From JAYRSJ01 sp041920215 (lineage in GTDB: Bacteria; Pseudomonadota; Gammaproteobacteria; Burkholderiales; Burkholderiaceae_C), in assembly GCA_041920215.1 (NCBI GenBank), contig JAYRSJ010000004.1, positions 186,001 through 250,000 on the forward strand: a stretch of DNA of 64,000 bases, read 5' to 3'. Positions 17,875-25,373 of this stretch are shown here, one piece after another (position 1 is the stretch's first letter; each line of letters opens with the position of its first letter). The notes under the pieces are model-generated. The model was not told where the DNA came from. It was given only the letters and a program-made list of their open reading frames with translations, and ran no database searches. A program made the translations under genes and the position numbers.

Positions 17875-20718
17875 TCAGCCCGGCGCGCGCAGCGGCAGCT
17901 CGATGCTGAAGCGGCTGCCCGCCCCGGGCTGGCTGCTGGCGCGTATCTTGCCGCCCAGCAGGGTCTCGACGATGTTGTGGCAGATGCTCAGACCCAGGCC
18001 GCTGCCGCCCTGGCCGAACTTGGTCGAGAAGAAGGGCTCGAAGATGCGGGCCAGCACCGCCTCGTTCATGCCCACCCCGTCGTCCTGCAGCCACAGGCGC
18101 AGGCGTTCGGGCCCCAGGCTCTCGGCGCCCAGCAGCAGCCGGCCGCCCTCGCGGCCCTCGAAGGCATGGGTCATCGCATTGTTCAGCAGGATCACCAGCA
18201 CCTGGCTGAGCGCGCCGGGGAAGGACTCCAGCCGCAGCTCGCGCGGCACCGCCAGGTCCAGCTGCAGGCCGGCGCGGCGCAGGCTCAGGCTCATGGTCTG
18301 CGCGCATTGCTCGCACAGCTCGGCCAGGCCGAAGCCGCGGCGCTGCTCGGCGCTGCGGTCCACCGCTACCTGCTTGAAGCTGCGCACCAGCGCGGCAGCG
18401 GTCTCCATGCTGCGCTCTATGACCTCCAGGCCCTGGCGCGACTGGCTGGCGTAGTCGGCCCAGTCGCTGCGCCGCAGCGCCTGCCGGGCCACCCGGCCCT
18501 CGAACTCCTGGGTGCGGCTCAGCAGCGAGCTGGCCACCAGCAGGCTGTTGCCGATCGGCGTGTTCAGCTCATGGGCCACGCCGGCCACCATCGCCCCCAG
18601 CGCGGCCAGCTTTTCCTGCGCCATCATGTGGCGCTGCAGCTCGGACAGGCGCCGATAGGCGCGCGCATTGTCCAGCGCGATCGCGCCATAGGCGCAGAGA
18701 TTGCGGAAGATCAGCTGCTCGCGCTGGCCGTAGGCGGCGGCGCGTGGGGTCTGCACCGTCATCACGCCGATCACCCGCTCGGCCACCATCAGCGGCGCGA
18801 ACATCACGCTGCGCACGCTGCCGGTGCCGGGAATCTGGGCCTGCGGGGCGATCGCCTCGGCCACCAGGGCCGCATCAACAACGCCCTCGCCACCGCCTTC
18901 GCCCAGGATGAAGGCGCGGCGCTCGCGCACGCAGCGGGCGCTGTAGCTGTAGTTGTCGGCCACCGCGATCGGCGGATCCAGAAAGGCCTCGCCCGCTTCC
19001 ATGCCGAAGGCACAGACCAGCTCGGTGCCGGTGTCGTCGAGCAGATAGACCGCCAGGCTGTCGGCCTGCAGCAGCGCATGCACATGGCGCTCCAACACCT
19101 CGAAGATGCGCGGCGCGTCGAGCTGGGTGGTGATCTCCTGGCCGATCGCACCCAGATGCAGCAGGGCCTGGTGGGCGTCCTGCAAGGCCTCGAAGCGGGC
19201 CGCCTCCGATTCGGCCAGGCGGCGCAGATGCTCGCTCTCGGCCCGGGCCCGCTCGATCTGGTGGTGGGCGTGCAGGGCCGCGGTGCGGCGACTGCTTTCC
19301 TCGCTGAAGCTGCGCTGGCGCAGCGCGCTGGACCGGCGCGCCAGCCGGTAGGCGGCCGGCCAGTCGCCGGCCGCGGCGCTGGATTCGGCGGCGTCGTCCA
19401 GCAGCAGCGCGGGCGGCTGGTAGTCGGGCACCTGGGCCGCACCTTGCAGGGCCTGCTGCAGCAGCGCATGGGCGGCCGCGCCGTCGCCCAGGGCCCGCTG
19501 GGCACCGGCCTGCACCCACAGCATCTCGACCTCGACGCCGCGCTCGCGCTGCTGGCGCGCCTGCGGCAGCGCGGCGGCCAGCAGCGCCAGCGCCGCCGCG
19601 GGCTGCTCCAGGGCCAGCAGCGCGCGGGCCCGGCCCAGCTCGGCGTCGATGCGCAGATCCACCGAGGAATCGCCCACCTGGGCCGCCAGCGCCTCGAAGG
19701 CCTGCAGGGCCTGCGCATGCCGACCCTGGTCCTGCTCGGTCTGGGCCAGGTATTTGAGCGCCAGCGCATGGGTGCGAGTGCCGGGCCGGGCCGCCTCAAT
19801 CTGCAGCGCCTCCTGCAGCAGCTCGCGCGCCGCATCGGCCTGGCCCTGGCAGCGCAGCGCGTCGCCGCTCTGGGCCAGCGCGAAGCTGATCGCGGTGGGC
19901 CAGCGCGCCGCCCGCGCCAGCTCCAGGCTGCGGCGCAGCCAGTCGCCGGCGCTCTGGTAGTCGGCCATGCGGGTGTAGCTGTGGCCCAGATTGCTGGCCA
20001 CGCCCAGCGCCCGGCGCAGCTGGCCGGTCTGCAGCGCCCATTCATAGGCCTGGGCCGAGAGCGCGATGCTCTGCAGATACTCCGCCGCCAGCCCGGCCCG
20101 CAGGCCCTGGTAATCGGCCAGCGCGGCCGCACAGGCCGGGCTGAGACCGGCCGTGCCGGCCGGCAGCAGGGGCTCGAACTCGGCCTGGGCGGCCGCTGCA
20201 TCACGAAAGAGTTCAGACCGAGCCAGACTGGCCCGCATCAGCAGCAGTCGCTCGGCATCGCCGGCGCGCTGCGCCTCGGCGATGGCCGCGCGCAGCTCCG
20301 CGCGCGAGGCAGCCATCCGACCCTGGACCTCTTCCAGGTAATGAGCCAGCCAGCGAGCATCGGCGCAACCAAGGGCATGGTCCAGCGCCTGGAACTGCTG
20401 CAGGGCCTGAGTCTGCTGGGCGGCGGCCCGCTCGATGTCCATGGCCAGCAGGGCCGCCTCGGCCTGCACCAGCTGCAGCCGGGCCAGGGCCAGCTGGCGC
20501 TGCGCAGGCGTCCAGTCGACCAGGGCGATATCCGCAGCCAGGGCCTGGGCCAGCTGTTCGGCGCGCGCCGAATCGCGCTGGCGCAGCGCCCACACCTGCC
20601 ACAGCCGCTGCAGCGGGCTCAGGCCCTGCCGGGCCTCGGCCTGCTCCAGCTCGGCCAGCAGCTCGCCGGGCACGAACAGCGGCAGGCTGTCCAGGTCCAG
20701 ACGGGTGATGGCCACCAT
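17875..20718 (-). CDS. Soluble TPR-GAF histidine kinase
   Basis: 947-residue cytoplasmic sensor kinase without TM segments. Residues 1-500 are Ala/Leu-rich helical repeats of TPR type. A GAF domain spans about 519-670. HisKA has the H-box VAHELNTPIGN near 710, and the HATPase domain at the C-terminus has DDGVGMNEAVLARIFEPFF and GLGLSIC. There is no receiver domain and no adjacent response regulator, so the partner is unknown. The start ATG 20718 is placed because it lies 1 bp after the TGA of the upstream dehydrogenase gene, giving tight coupling. It is last in the thiL-pgpA-pncC-dehydrogenase series. Confidence 0.88.
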   Translation of the reverse strand: MVAITRLDLDSLPLFVPGELLAELEQAEARQGLSPLQRLWQVWALRQRDSARAEQLAQALAADIALVDWTPAQRQLALARLQLVQAEAALLAMDIERAAAQQTQALQQFQALDHALGCADARWLAHYLEEVQGRMAASRAELRAAIAEAQRAGDAERLLLMRASLARSELFRDAAAAQAEFEPLLPAGTAGLSPACAAALADYQGLRAGLAAEYLQSIALSAQAYEWALQTGQLRRALGVASNLGHSYTRMADYQSAGDWLRRSLELARAARWPTAISFALAQSGDALRCQGQADAARELLQEALQIEAARPGTRTHALALKYLAQTEQDQGRHAQALQAFEALAAQVGDSSVDLRIDAELGRARALLALEQPAAALALLAAALPQARQQRERGVEVEMLWVQAGAQRALGDGAAAHALLQQALQGAAQVPDYQPPALLLDDAAESSAAAGDWPAAYRLARRSSALRQRSFSEESSRRTAALHAHHQIERARAESEHLRRLAESEAARFEALQDAHQALLHLGAIGQEITTQLDAPRIFEVLERHVHALLQADSLAVYLLDDTGTELVCAFGMEAGEAFLDPPIAVADNYSYSARCVRERRAFILGEGGGEGVVDAALVAEAIAPQAQIPGTGSVRSVMFAPLMVAERVIGVMTVQTPRAAAYGQREQLIFRNLCAYGAIALDNARAYRRLSELQRHMMAQEKLAALGAMVAGVAHELNTPIGNSLLVASSLLSRTQEFEGRVARQALRRSDWADYASQSRQGLEVIERSMETAAALVRSFKQVAVDRSAEQRRGFGLAELCEQCAQTMSLSLRRAGLQLDLAVPRELRLESFPGALSQVLVILLNNAMTHAFEGREGGRLLLGAESLGPERLRLWLQDDGVGMNEAVLARIFEPFFSTKFGQGGSGLGLSICHNIVETLLGGKIRASSQPGAGSRFSIELPLRAPG

Positions 20719-20719
20719 C

Positions 20720-21667
20720 TCAATAGCCCTGGCTGCGCTCGACGCTATGCAGCAGCGGCGCACCGCTGCGCAGGGCCTGCAGATTGCGGCCCACCACCAG
20801 GGCCGCCGTGCGCGGGTCGGTCTGGGCGGCGGTATGCGGCAGCACCGTCACCCGCGGATGGCGCCAGAAGCGATGGTCGGGCACTAGCGGCTCGCTGCGG
20901 AACACGTCCAGCAGCGCATGGCCGATCTGGCCGTTGTCCAGCGCGGCCAGCAGATCGGCCTCGACCACATGGGCGCCGCGCGCCAGATTGACCAGTCCGG
21001 CCCCTGGCTTCATCTGCGCAAAGCGGGCCGCGTTGAAGAAGTCCTGGGTGGCGACGGTCAGCGGCAGCAGATTGACGACGCTGTCGGCCTGGCTCAGGGC
21101 CTGGGCCAGCGCGGCCTCGCCCTGCACCTCCGCCACATCCGCCAGGCCATGCGGGCGGCGGCTGTAGCCGGCCACCGCGTAGCCGAGCTGGCGCAAGGCC
21201 CGGGCAAGACCTGCCCCCAGCTCGCCCATGCCCAGCACCAGCACCTGCCACTCATCGGCGCGCCGCTGCTCGGGCTGGCGCCACAGCGCCGCCTGCTGCT
21301 GTTGCTGCAGCTGGAAGAAGCCGCGGTGCTGGCCCAGCACCGCCCAGATGCCGGTCTGCACCATGGCCGCGCTCATCGCCGGATCGACCATGCGACACAG
21401 CGGCAGGCCCGCCGGCAGCGTGGTGTCGGCCAGCAGCTTCTCGACCCCGGCCCACAGCGACTGCACCAGGCGCAGGCCCGGCAGGCCCTGCAGCGCACCC
21501 GGCGCCGGGTTGGCCACCACCGCCACCTCGATGGCGGCCAGCGCCGCCGCATCATCGTCGGCAGGCCGCTCGCTCAGCCACTGCTCGGCCGGCATCGCGG
21601 CGCGCAGGCATTGCAGCCAGCGCTCGCGCTCCTCGTCCGGCCAGCGGCCGATCAGCAGCACCGCCAT
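20720..21667 (-). CDS. D-isomer-specific 2-hydroxyacid dehydrogenase (GhrA-like)
   Basis: NAD(P)H-dependent reductase of 2-ketoacids, closest in pattern to glyoxylate/hydroxypyruvate reductase A. 315 residues. The nucleotide-binding motif is VLGMGELGAG at 144-153. The catalytic Arg is in NLARGAHVVE, the Glu in DVFRSEPLVPDH and the His in VLPHTAAQTD. ATG 21667 (MAVLLIGRWP) is chosen over the longer frame at 21703. It lies 5 bp after pncC and 1 bp before the kinase gene. Confidence 0.88.
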   Translation of the reverse strand: MAVLLIGRWPDEERERWLQCLRAAMPAEQWLSERPADDDAAALAAIEVAVVANPAPGALQGLPGLRLVQSLWAGVEKLLADTTLPAGLPLCRMVDPAMSAAMVQTGIWAVLGQHRGFFQLQQQQQAALWRQPEQRRADEWQVLVLGMGELGAGLARALRQLGYAVAGYSRRPHGLADVAEVQGEAALAQALSQADSVVNLLPLTVATQDFFNAARFAQMKPGAGLVNLARGAHVVEADLLAALDNGQIGHALLDVFRSEPLVPDHRFWRHPRVTVLPHTAAQTDPRTAALVVGRNLQALRSGAPLLHSVERSQGY

Positions 21668-21672
21668 GGCGC

Positions 21673-22173
21673 TCAGAGCTCGCGCTCTTCCAGCGCCTCG
21701 CACAAGGCCATCAGGCCGGCCCGTAGCGTGGCGATGCGCACCGCATGGCGGTCACCGCTGAAATGCTCCTGCCAGACCTTGGGCGGCTGGCAGCCATGGG
21801 CCAGGGCCAGCCAGACCGTCCCTACCGGCTTGCCCTCGCTGCCGCCGCTGGGACCGGCGATGCCGGTGACGGCCAGCGCCCAGTCGATCGGCGCATGGGC
21901 CAGCAGGCCGCGCGCCATATGGCTGGCCACCTCGCCGCTGACCGAGCCATGCAAGGCGATCAGCGCCGAGGGCACGCCCAGCAGCTCGGTCTTGGCCTCG
22001 TTGCTGTAGCTGACCACACCGCGCTCGAACCACTGGCTGGAGCCCGGCAGGCTGGTGCAGGCCGCGGCGATCAGGCCGCCGGTGCAGCTCTCGGCCGTGC
22101 CCATGCGCTCGCAGCGCCGGATCAGGGCCAGCGCGATGCGATCGATCAGCTCATGTTCTTCGGGGAACAGCAT
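21673..22173 (-). CDS. pncC: Nicotinamide-nucleotide amidohydrolase PncC (CinA C-terminal family)
   Basis: Deamidates nicotinamide mononucleotide to nicotinate mononucleotide, salvaging NMN released by DNA ligase. 166 residues, a stand-alone CinA C-terminal domain with the hallmark GTAESCTGGLIAAACT, YSNEAKTELLGVP, AVTGIAGPSGGSEGKPVGTVW and a C-terminal helix. There is no N-terminal CinA (MoCF) domain. It lies 19 bp after pgpA. Confidence 0.93.
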   Translation of the reverse strand: MLFPEEHELIDRIALALIRRCERMGTAESCTGGLIAAACTSLPGSSQWFERGVVSYSNEAKTELLGVPSALIALHGSVSGEVASHMARGLLAHAPIDWALAVTGIAGPSGGSEGKPVGTVWLALAHGCQPPKVWQEHFSGDRHAVRIATLRAGLMALCEALEEREL

Positions 22174-22192
22174 GGTCGGGCTCCTTCTTGCT

Positions 22193-22747
22193 TCACAAAC
22201 GCCACAGCGCGATCAGCACAAGGGTACATCCGGCCGCGACGAAATCATCGAACAAAATGCCCCAGCCCTGGGCCCAGCTGACCGGCGCGCCACGCTGGCC
22301 CTTGAAGAGCTGATCGGCCCAGCGCACCGGCCCGGGCTTGGCCGCGTCGAAGAGGCGGAACAGACCGAACGCGGCCAGCTGGCCCCAGAAGCCGGTGGGC
22401 ATCACCAGCAGCAGCACCAGCCAGAAGGCCAGCACCTCGTCCCAGACGATGGCGCCGGGGTCAGGTATTGCCAGGTTGCGGGCCGTCACCGTGCATGCCC
22501 ACCAGCCCACCAGAGTGCCGACCGCGATCAGGGCCAGCCACTGGCCCTCGCTGAGCCAGCGGTCCAGCACCAGAAAGGCGGCCCAGGCCCACAGCGTGCC
22601 CACGGTGCCGGGCGCCTTGGGCGAGAGCCCGCTGCCGAAACCCAGCGCAATCCAGTGCGCCGGATGGCGCAGCATGAAGGCGGCGGTGGCGCGGCGCGGC
22701 GCCTGTGCGGAGGTACCCGGGGTGGGGCTCGCCGTCGTCATCATCAT
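22193..22747 (-). CDS. pgpA: Phosphatidylglycerophosphatase A
   Basis: Inner-membrane lipid phosphatase converting phosphatidylglycerophosphate to phosphatidylglycerol. 184 residues with the family N-terminal motif GFGSGLSPKAPGTVGTLWAW, the acidic site PGAIVWDEVLAFW, and several membrane helices, plus GILFDDFVAAG at the end. The start region is ATGATGATGA and overlaps the thiL stop, so three in-frame ATG codons (22747, 22744, 22741) are possible. thiL-pgpA coupling is common in proteobacteria. Confidence 0.95.
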   Translation of the reverse strand: MMMTTASPTPGTSAQAPRRATAAFMLRHPAHWIALGFGSGLSPKAPGTVGTLWAWAAFLVLDRWLSEGQWLALIAVGTLVGWWACTVTARNLAIPDPGAIVWDEVLAFWLVLLLVMPTGFWGQLAAFGLFRLFDAAKPGPVRWADQLFKGQRGAPVSWAQGWGILFDDFVAAGCTLVLIALWRL

Positions 22748-23715
22748 GGGGTTTTGAAATGGTCGAAGGAGGGCTCGCTCCAGGGCAAGACCTGGCCCTG
22801 CGCGTCGACCAGGCGCAGGCCCGGCACCGGCTCCAGCTGGCCCACATGCGTCACCGGCGTGCCGCTGGCGGCCGCGGCCGCCAGCACGGCCGCGCGGGCC
22901 GTGGTGGCGGCGCTGAAGATCAGCTCGTAGTCATCGCCACCGGCCAGCGTGCACAGGCGCTGCAGCGCCACGGGCTGCTTCGCCAGCGCCGGGCCACGCG
23001 GCAGCGCATCGGCCTGCACCGTGGCGCCCAGGCCCGAGCGCTTCAGCACATGGGCCAGATCGCCGGCAAAGCCGTCCGACACATCGATGGCGCTGCTGGC
23101 CACGCCGCGCAGGGCCTGGCCCAGCGCCACCCGCGGTTGCGGCTGCTCCATCGCAAGGCGCGCGCAGGCGAAGTCTTCGCCCGCGAGCTGCACCGTGCCG
23201 CGGAAGGCTTCCAGCGCCAGCCGCGCATCGCCCAGCGCGCCCGACACATAGAGATCGTCGCCCGCCCGGCCGCCCGAGCGCAGCAAGGCCTGAGCCCGCG
23301 GCGCCTCGCCCATCACGGTGATGCAGATGTTCAGCGGGCCGGCCGTGGTGTCGCCACCCACCAGCGCGATGCCGTGCTCATCAGCCAGCGCGAACAGCCC
23401 GCGGGCAAAGCCGGCAAGAAAGGCTTCATCGACGCGCGGCAGCGCCAGCGCCAGCGTGAAGGCCCGCGGCGTGGCGCCGCAGGCCGCCAGGTCCGACAGG
23501 TTCACCGCCAGCGCCTTGTGACCCAGCCGCTCCGGCGCCACGGTGGCGAGGAAATGCCGGCCCTCGACCAGCATATCGGTCGACACCAGCCACTGCATAC
23601 CCGGCGCCGGATTCAGTAGCGCGCAGTCATCGCCTATGCCCAGGCCTACCGCGCCACCCGGTTGCGCCACCTCCGGACGCTGGAAATAGCGCGCGATCAG
23701 ATCGAATTCACCCAT
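22744..23715 (-). CDS. thiL: Thiamine-monophosphate kinase
   Basis: ATP-dependent last step of thiamine diphosphate synthesis. 323 residues, normal length. The PurM-like fold has the N-terminus MGEFDLIARYF, GIGDDCALLNP (metal and nucleotide site), LVEGRHFL, AVNLSDLAACGATP, VGGDTTAGPLNICITVMGEA and the C-terminal SDGFAGDL and GGDDYELIF. It is first in the leftward operon with pgpA. No other thi gene is in the window. Confidence 0.95.
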   Translation of the reverse strand: MGEFDLIARYFQRPEVAQPGGAVGLGIGDDCALLNPAPGMQWLVSTDMLVEGRHFLATVAPERLGHKALAVNLSDLAACGATPRAFTLALALPRVDEAFLAGFARGLFALADEHGIALVGGDTTAGPLNICITVMGEAPRAQALLRSGGRAGDDLYVSGALGDARLALEAFRGTVQLAGEDFACARLAMEQPQPRVALGQALRGVASSAIDVSDGFAGDLAHVLKRSGLGATVQADALPRGPALAKQPVALQRLCTLAGGDDYELIFSAATTARAAVLAAAAASGTPVTHVGQLEPVPGLRLVDAQGQVLPWSEPSFDHFKTP

Positions 23716-23778
23716 GGGGGGATTGTGGCAGTCCGGCTCCTTTGCCGGTCCGATGCCAAGGCACGAGACACATCGCCC

Positions 23779-24192
23779 TTATGGAATGTGCTCCACCCCC
23801 TCATCCGGCACCACCACCCAGCCATGCTTGCGCTCCTCGTAGACCGAGACGCCGGGCGCCGGGAAGCTTGGGTCGGCAAAGGCACCTACCGGGATGGCGA
23901 TGAAGTCTTCCTCCAGGCCCTCGGGCTCGTAATAGACCGTGGCGCCGCACTGCGGGCAGAAGTGGAAACGGATGCGCGAGCCTTCATCGCCGACCCGCAC
24001 ATACTCGGTCGAGCGGCCGGTGATCGTCAGCTGCGCGCGGCGGAAGCGGGCCTGCTGGCCGAAGGGGCTGCCGGTGCGGCGCTGGCAGGCCAGACAGTGG
24101 CAGATGGAGACGCGCACCGGGTCACCCAGCACCCGGGCACTGAGCTGGCCGCAGCTGCAGGCGGCGAGACGCTGATGAATGGAATGATTCAT
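23779..24192 (-). CDS. GFA-family zinc protein (glutathione-dependent formaldehyde-activating-like)
   Basis: 137 residues with the GFA/Mss4-like zinc-binding fold. The Cys sets are CSCG, ICHCLACQRRTG and HFCPQCGATVYYE, matching both zinc sites of the family. Members include glutathione-dependent formaldehyde-activating enzyme (Gfa), but most are uncharacterised, so the reaction is not assigned. ATG 24192 (MNHSIHQR) is chosen; the longer frame is built from repeat-containing DNA. The upstream 220 bp hold the inverted repeat at 24286-24386. Confidence 0.85.
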   Translation of the reverse strand: MNHSIHQRLAACSCGQLSARVLGDPVRVSICHCLACQRRTGSPFGQQARFRRAQLTITGRSTEYVRVGDEGSRIRFHFCPQCGATVYYEPEGLEEDFIAIPVGAFADPSFPAPGVSVYEERKHGWVVVPDEGVEHIP

Positions 24193-24285
24193 TGACCAAT
24201 GCCCTCCGCTTGAGCGCTTGACGGGGCGCGCGGGCACCATCGTAGCGCCGGGCGGGGCTCTAGCCGGGCTGCGGCTGCGCGCGTA

Positions 24286-24386
24286 CAGCAGAGCGGGTGG
24301 GCCTGATGCGCAGGTAAAAGGGGGAGCCGGCGGGAGGCACGACCAGAGGCGGAGGACACGGAGCATCAGGCCTGCCCGCTCTGCTG
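24286..24386. repeat. 24-bp imperfect inverted repeat enclosing about 53 bp
   Basis: The left arm 24286-24309 (begins CAGCAGAGCGGG, ends GGCCTGATGC) and the right arm 24363-24386 (begins GCATCAGGCC, ends CCCGCTCTGCTG) are inverse complements except for a central TG/TG, which can form two G-U wobbles in RNA. The stem therefore spans 24 bp. A further GGGGGAGC at 24320-24327 and GCTCCCCC at 24400-24407 interleave with this stem in pseudoknot order. It fills the gap between the acetyltransferase stop (24415) and the GFA gene start. It may be a non-autonomous element, a strong terminator-like structure without a T-run, or a structured RNA. Confidence 0.7.
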
Positions 24387-24414
24387 CACTCCAGCTCCAG
24401 CTCCCCCGCAGACA

Positions 24415-24993
24415 CTAGCCAGACGCGGGCGCCGTTCCAGCGACGACCTTGACATACTCCTCGTCATCCACCGCCAGCCCGCGGATCACGTCATTGCCCG
24501 GCAACAGGCGGCTGAACACAAAGCCGGCCTTGCGCAGCACCCGGGCCGAGGCGCTATTGCCCACGCTCACGGTGGCCACAAAGCGCCGCACGCCGCGCTG
24601 CGCCAGCGCCTCGGTGGCGGCCAGTGTGGCCTCGCTGGCATAGCCCTGGCCCCAGAACGGGCTGAAGAAGAAGTAGCCGATATTGCTGGCCTCCAGGGCC
24701 TCGGTGATCTCGGCATCGACCTGGCCCAGGTACTGCCCGTCGGCCCGGCGGCGCACCGCCCAGGCCAGCCAGGCGAAGCGCTGGTCGGCCGAGAGCCGGC
24801 TCTCGGCCCGCTCCCAGCGCTGGCGCAGCGCCTCCAGGCTGGCCGGCTTGTCCATGCTGATCCAGCGGTACAGCGCCTCGTCCGTTTGCAGCGGCGCGAA
24901 GAAGGCCTCGGCATGGCCGGCAAGGCGCGGCTCCAGCAGCAGGCGCGGCGTGCTGATGGCAGCCCCCAGCTGCCGGGCCTGGTTGAGCTGCAT
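24415..24993 (-). CDS. GNAT-family N-acetyltransferase (RimJ/RimL-like)
   Basis: 192-residue acetyltransferase of the RimJ/RimL type (Acetyltransf_3). Visible are TPRLLLEPRLAGHAEAFFAP, GQVDAEITEALEASNIGYFF, the acetyl-CoA pyrophosphate loop WGQGYASEA, and VGNSASARVLRKAGF. The substrate is unknown (protein N-terminus, aminoglycoside or small molecule). It lies 9 bp after the XRE regulator gene on the same strand, probably one unit. Confidence 0.87.
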   Translation of the reverse strand: MQLNQARQLGAAISTPRLLLEPRLAGHAEAFFAPLQTDEALYRWISMDKPASLEALRQRWERAESRLSADQRFAWLAWAVRRRADGQYLGQVDAEITEALEASNIGYFFFSPFWGQGYASEATLAATEALAQRGVRRFVATVSVGNSASARVLRKAGFVFSRLLPGNDVIRGLAVDDEEYVKVVAGTAPASG

Positions 24994-25002
24994 CGCCGCC
25001 GG

Positions 25003-25266
25003 CTAGCCCGCGGCCGGCAGCTCGCCCTGGAGCTGCAGGCTCATGCCATAGAGCGCCAGCAGGCCCACCATATGGCCCACCGCAACGCCGGGCTCGCCGG
25101 CCTCGATGCGGGCTATCGTCTGCACATGCACCCCCAGCCGGGCCGCGGCGGCGGCCTGGCCTTCGCCGGCACGCAGCCTTGCGGCCTTGGCGGCAGCGCC
25201 CAGGCGCTGGATGGTCTGGAGGGTGTCGCCACCTAGTTCTGCCGAGATGCGTTTGCCTTGTGCCAT
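25003..25266 (-). CDS. Small XRE-family helix-turn-helix regulator
   Basis: 87 residues with one HTH_3/XRE domain (ARLRAGEGQAAAAARLGVHV QTIARIE, roughly residues 28-55), followed by a short hydrophobic tail. ATG 25266 (MAQGKRIS) is chosen over the longer frame because the leader is not conserved in type. It precedes the acetyltransferase by 9 bp and is divergent from the M16 peptidase, so it may regulate one or both. Toxin-antitoxin function was considered, but the neighbour is a normal-length acyltransferase of the RimL type, not a TacT-like toxin. Confidence 0.75.
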   Translation of the reverse strand: MAQGKRISAELGGDTLQTIQRLGAAAKAARLRAGEGQAAAAARLGVHVQTIARIEAGEPGVAVGHMVGLLALYGMSLQLQGELPAAG

Positions 25267-25373
25267 CGCGGCATTGTCGCTGTGCAGCGCCGCTGCGTCC
25301 GCAGCCAAGAGCGGCGACACTAGCGCGCTTGTCCCTCAGCCCGCCGCCTGCCTTGCCGGCAAGCACCCCCGCC

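Noticed and set aside
17668..20991. 1107-codon plus-strand open frame across the TPR-GAF kinase
   Set aside because: Antisense shadow of a kinase with clear HisKA and HATPase motifs; composition is Gln/Arg/Gly-rich with no recognisable fold.
25003..25266. XRE regulator plus acetyltransferase as a toxin-antitoxin pair
   Set aside because: The neighbour is a normal RimL-like acetyltransferase of 192 residues and the regulator has a plain XRE domain; TacAT systems use a ribbon-helix-helix antitoxin and a shorter toxin.
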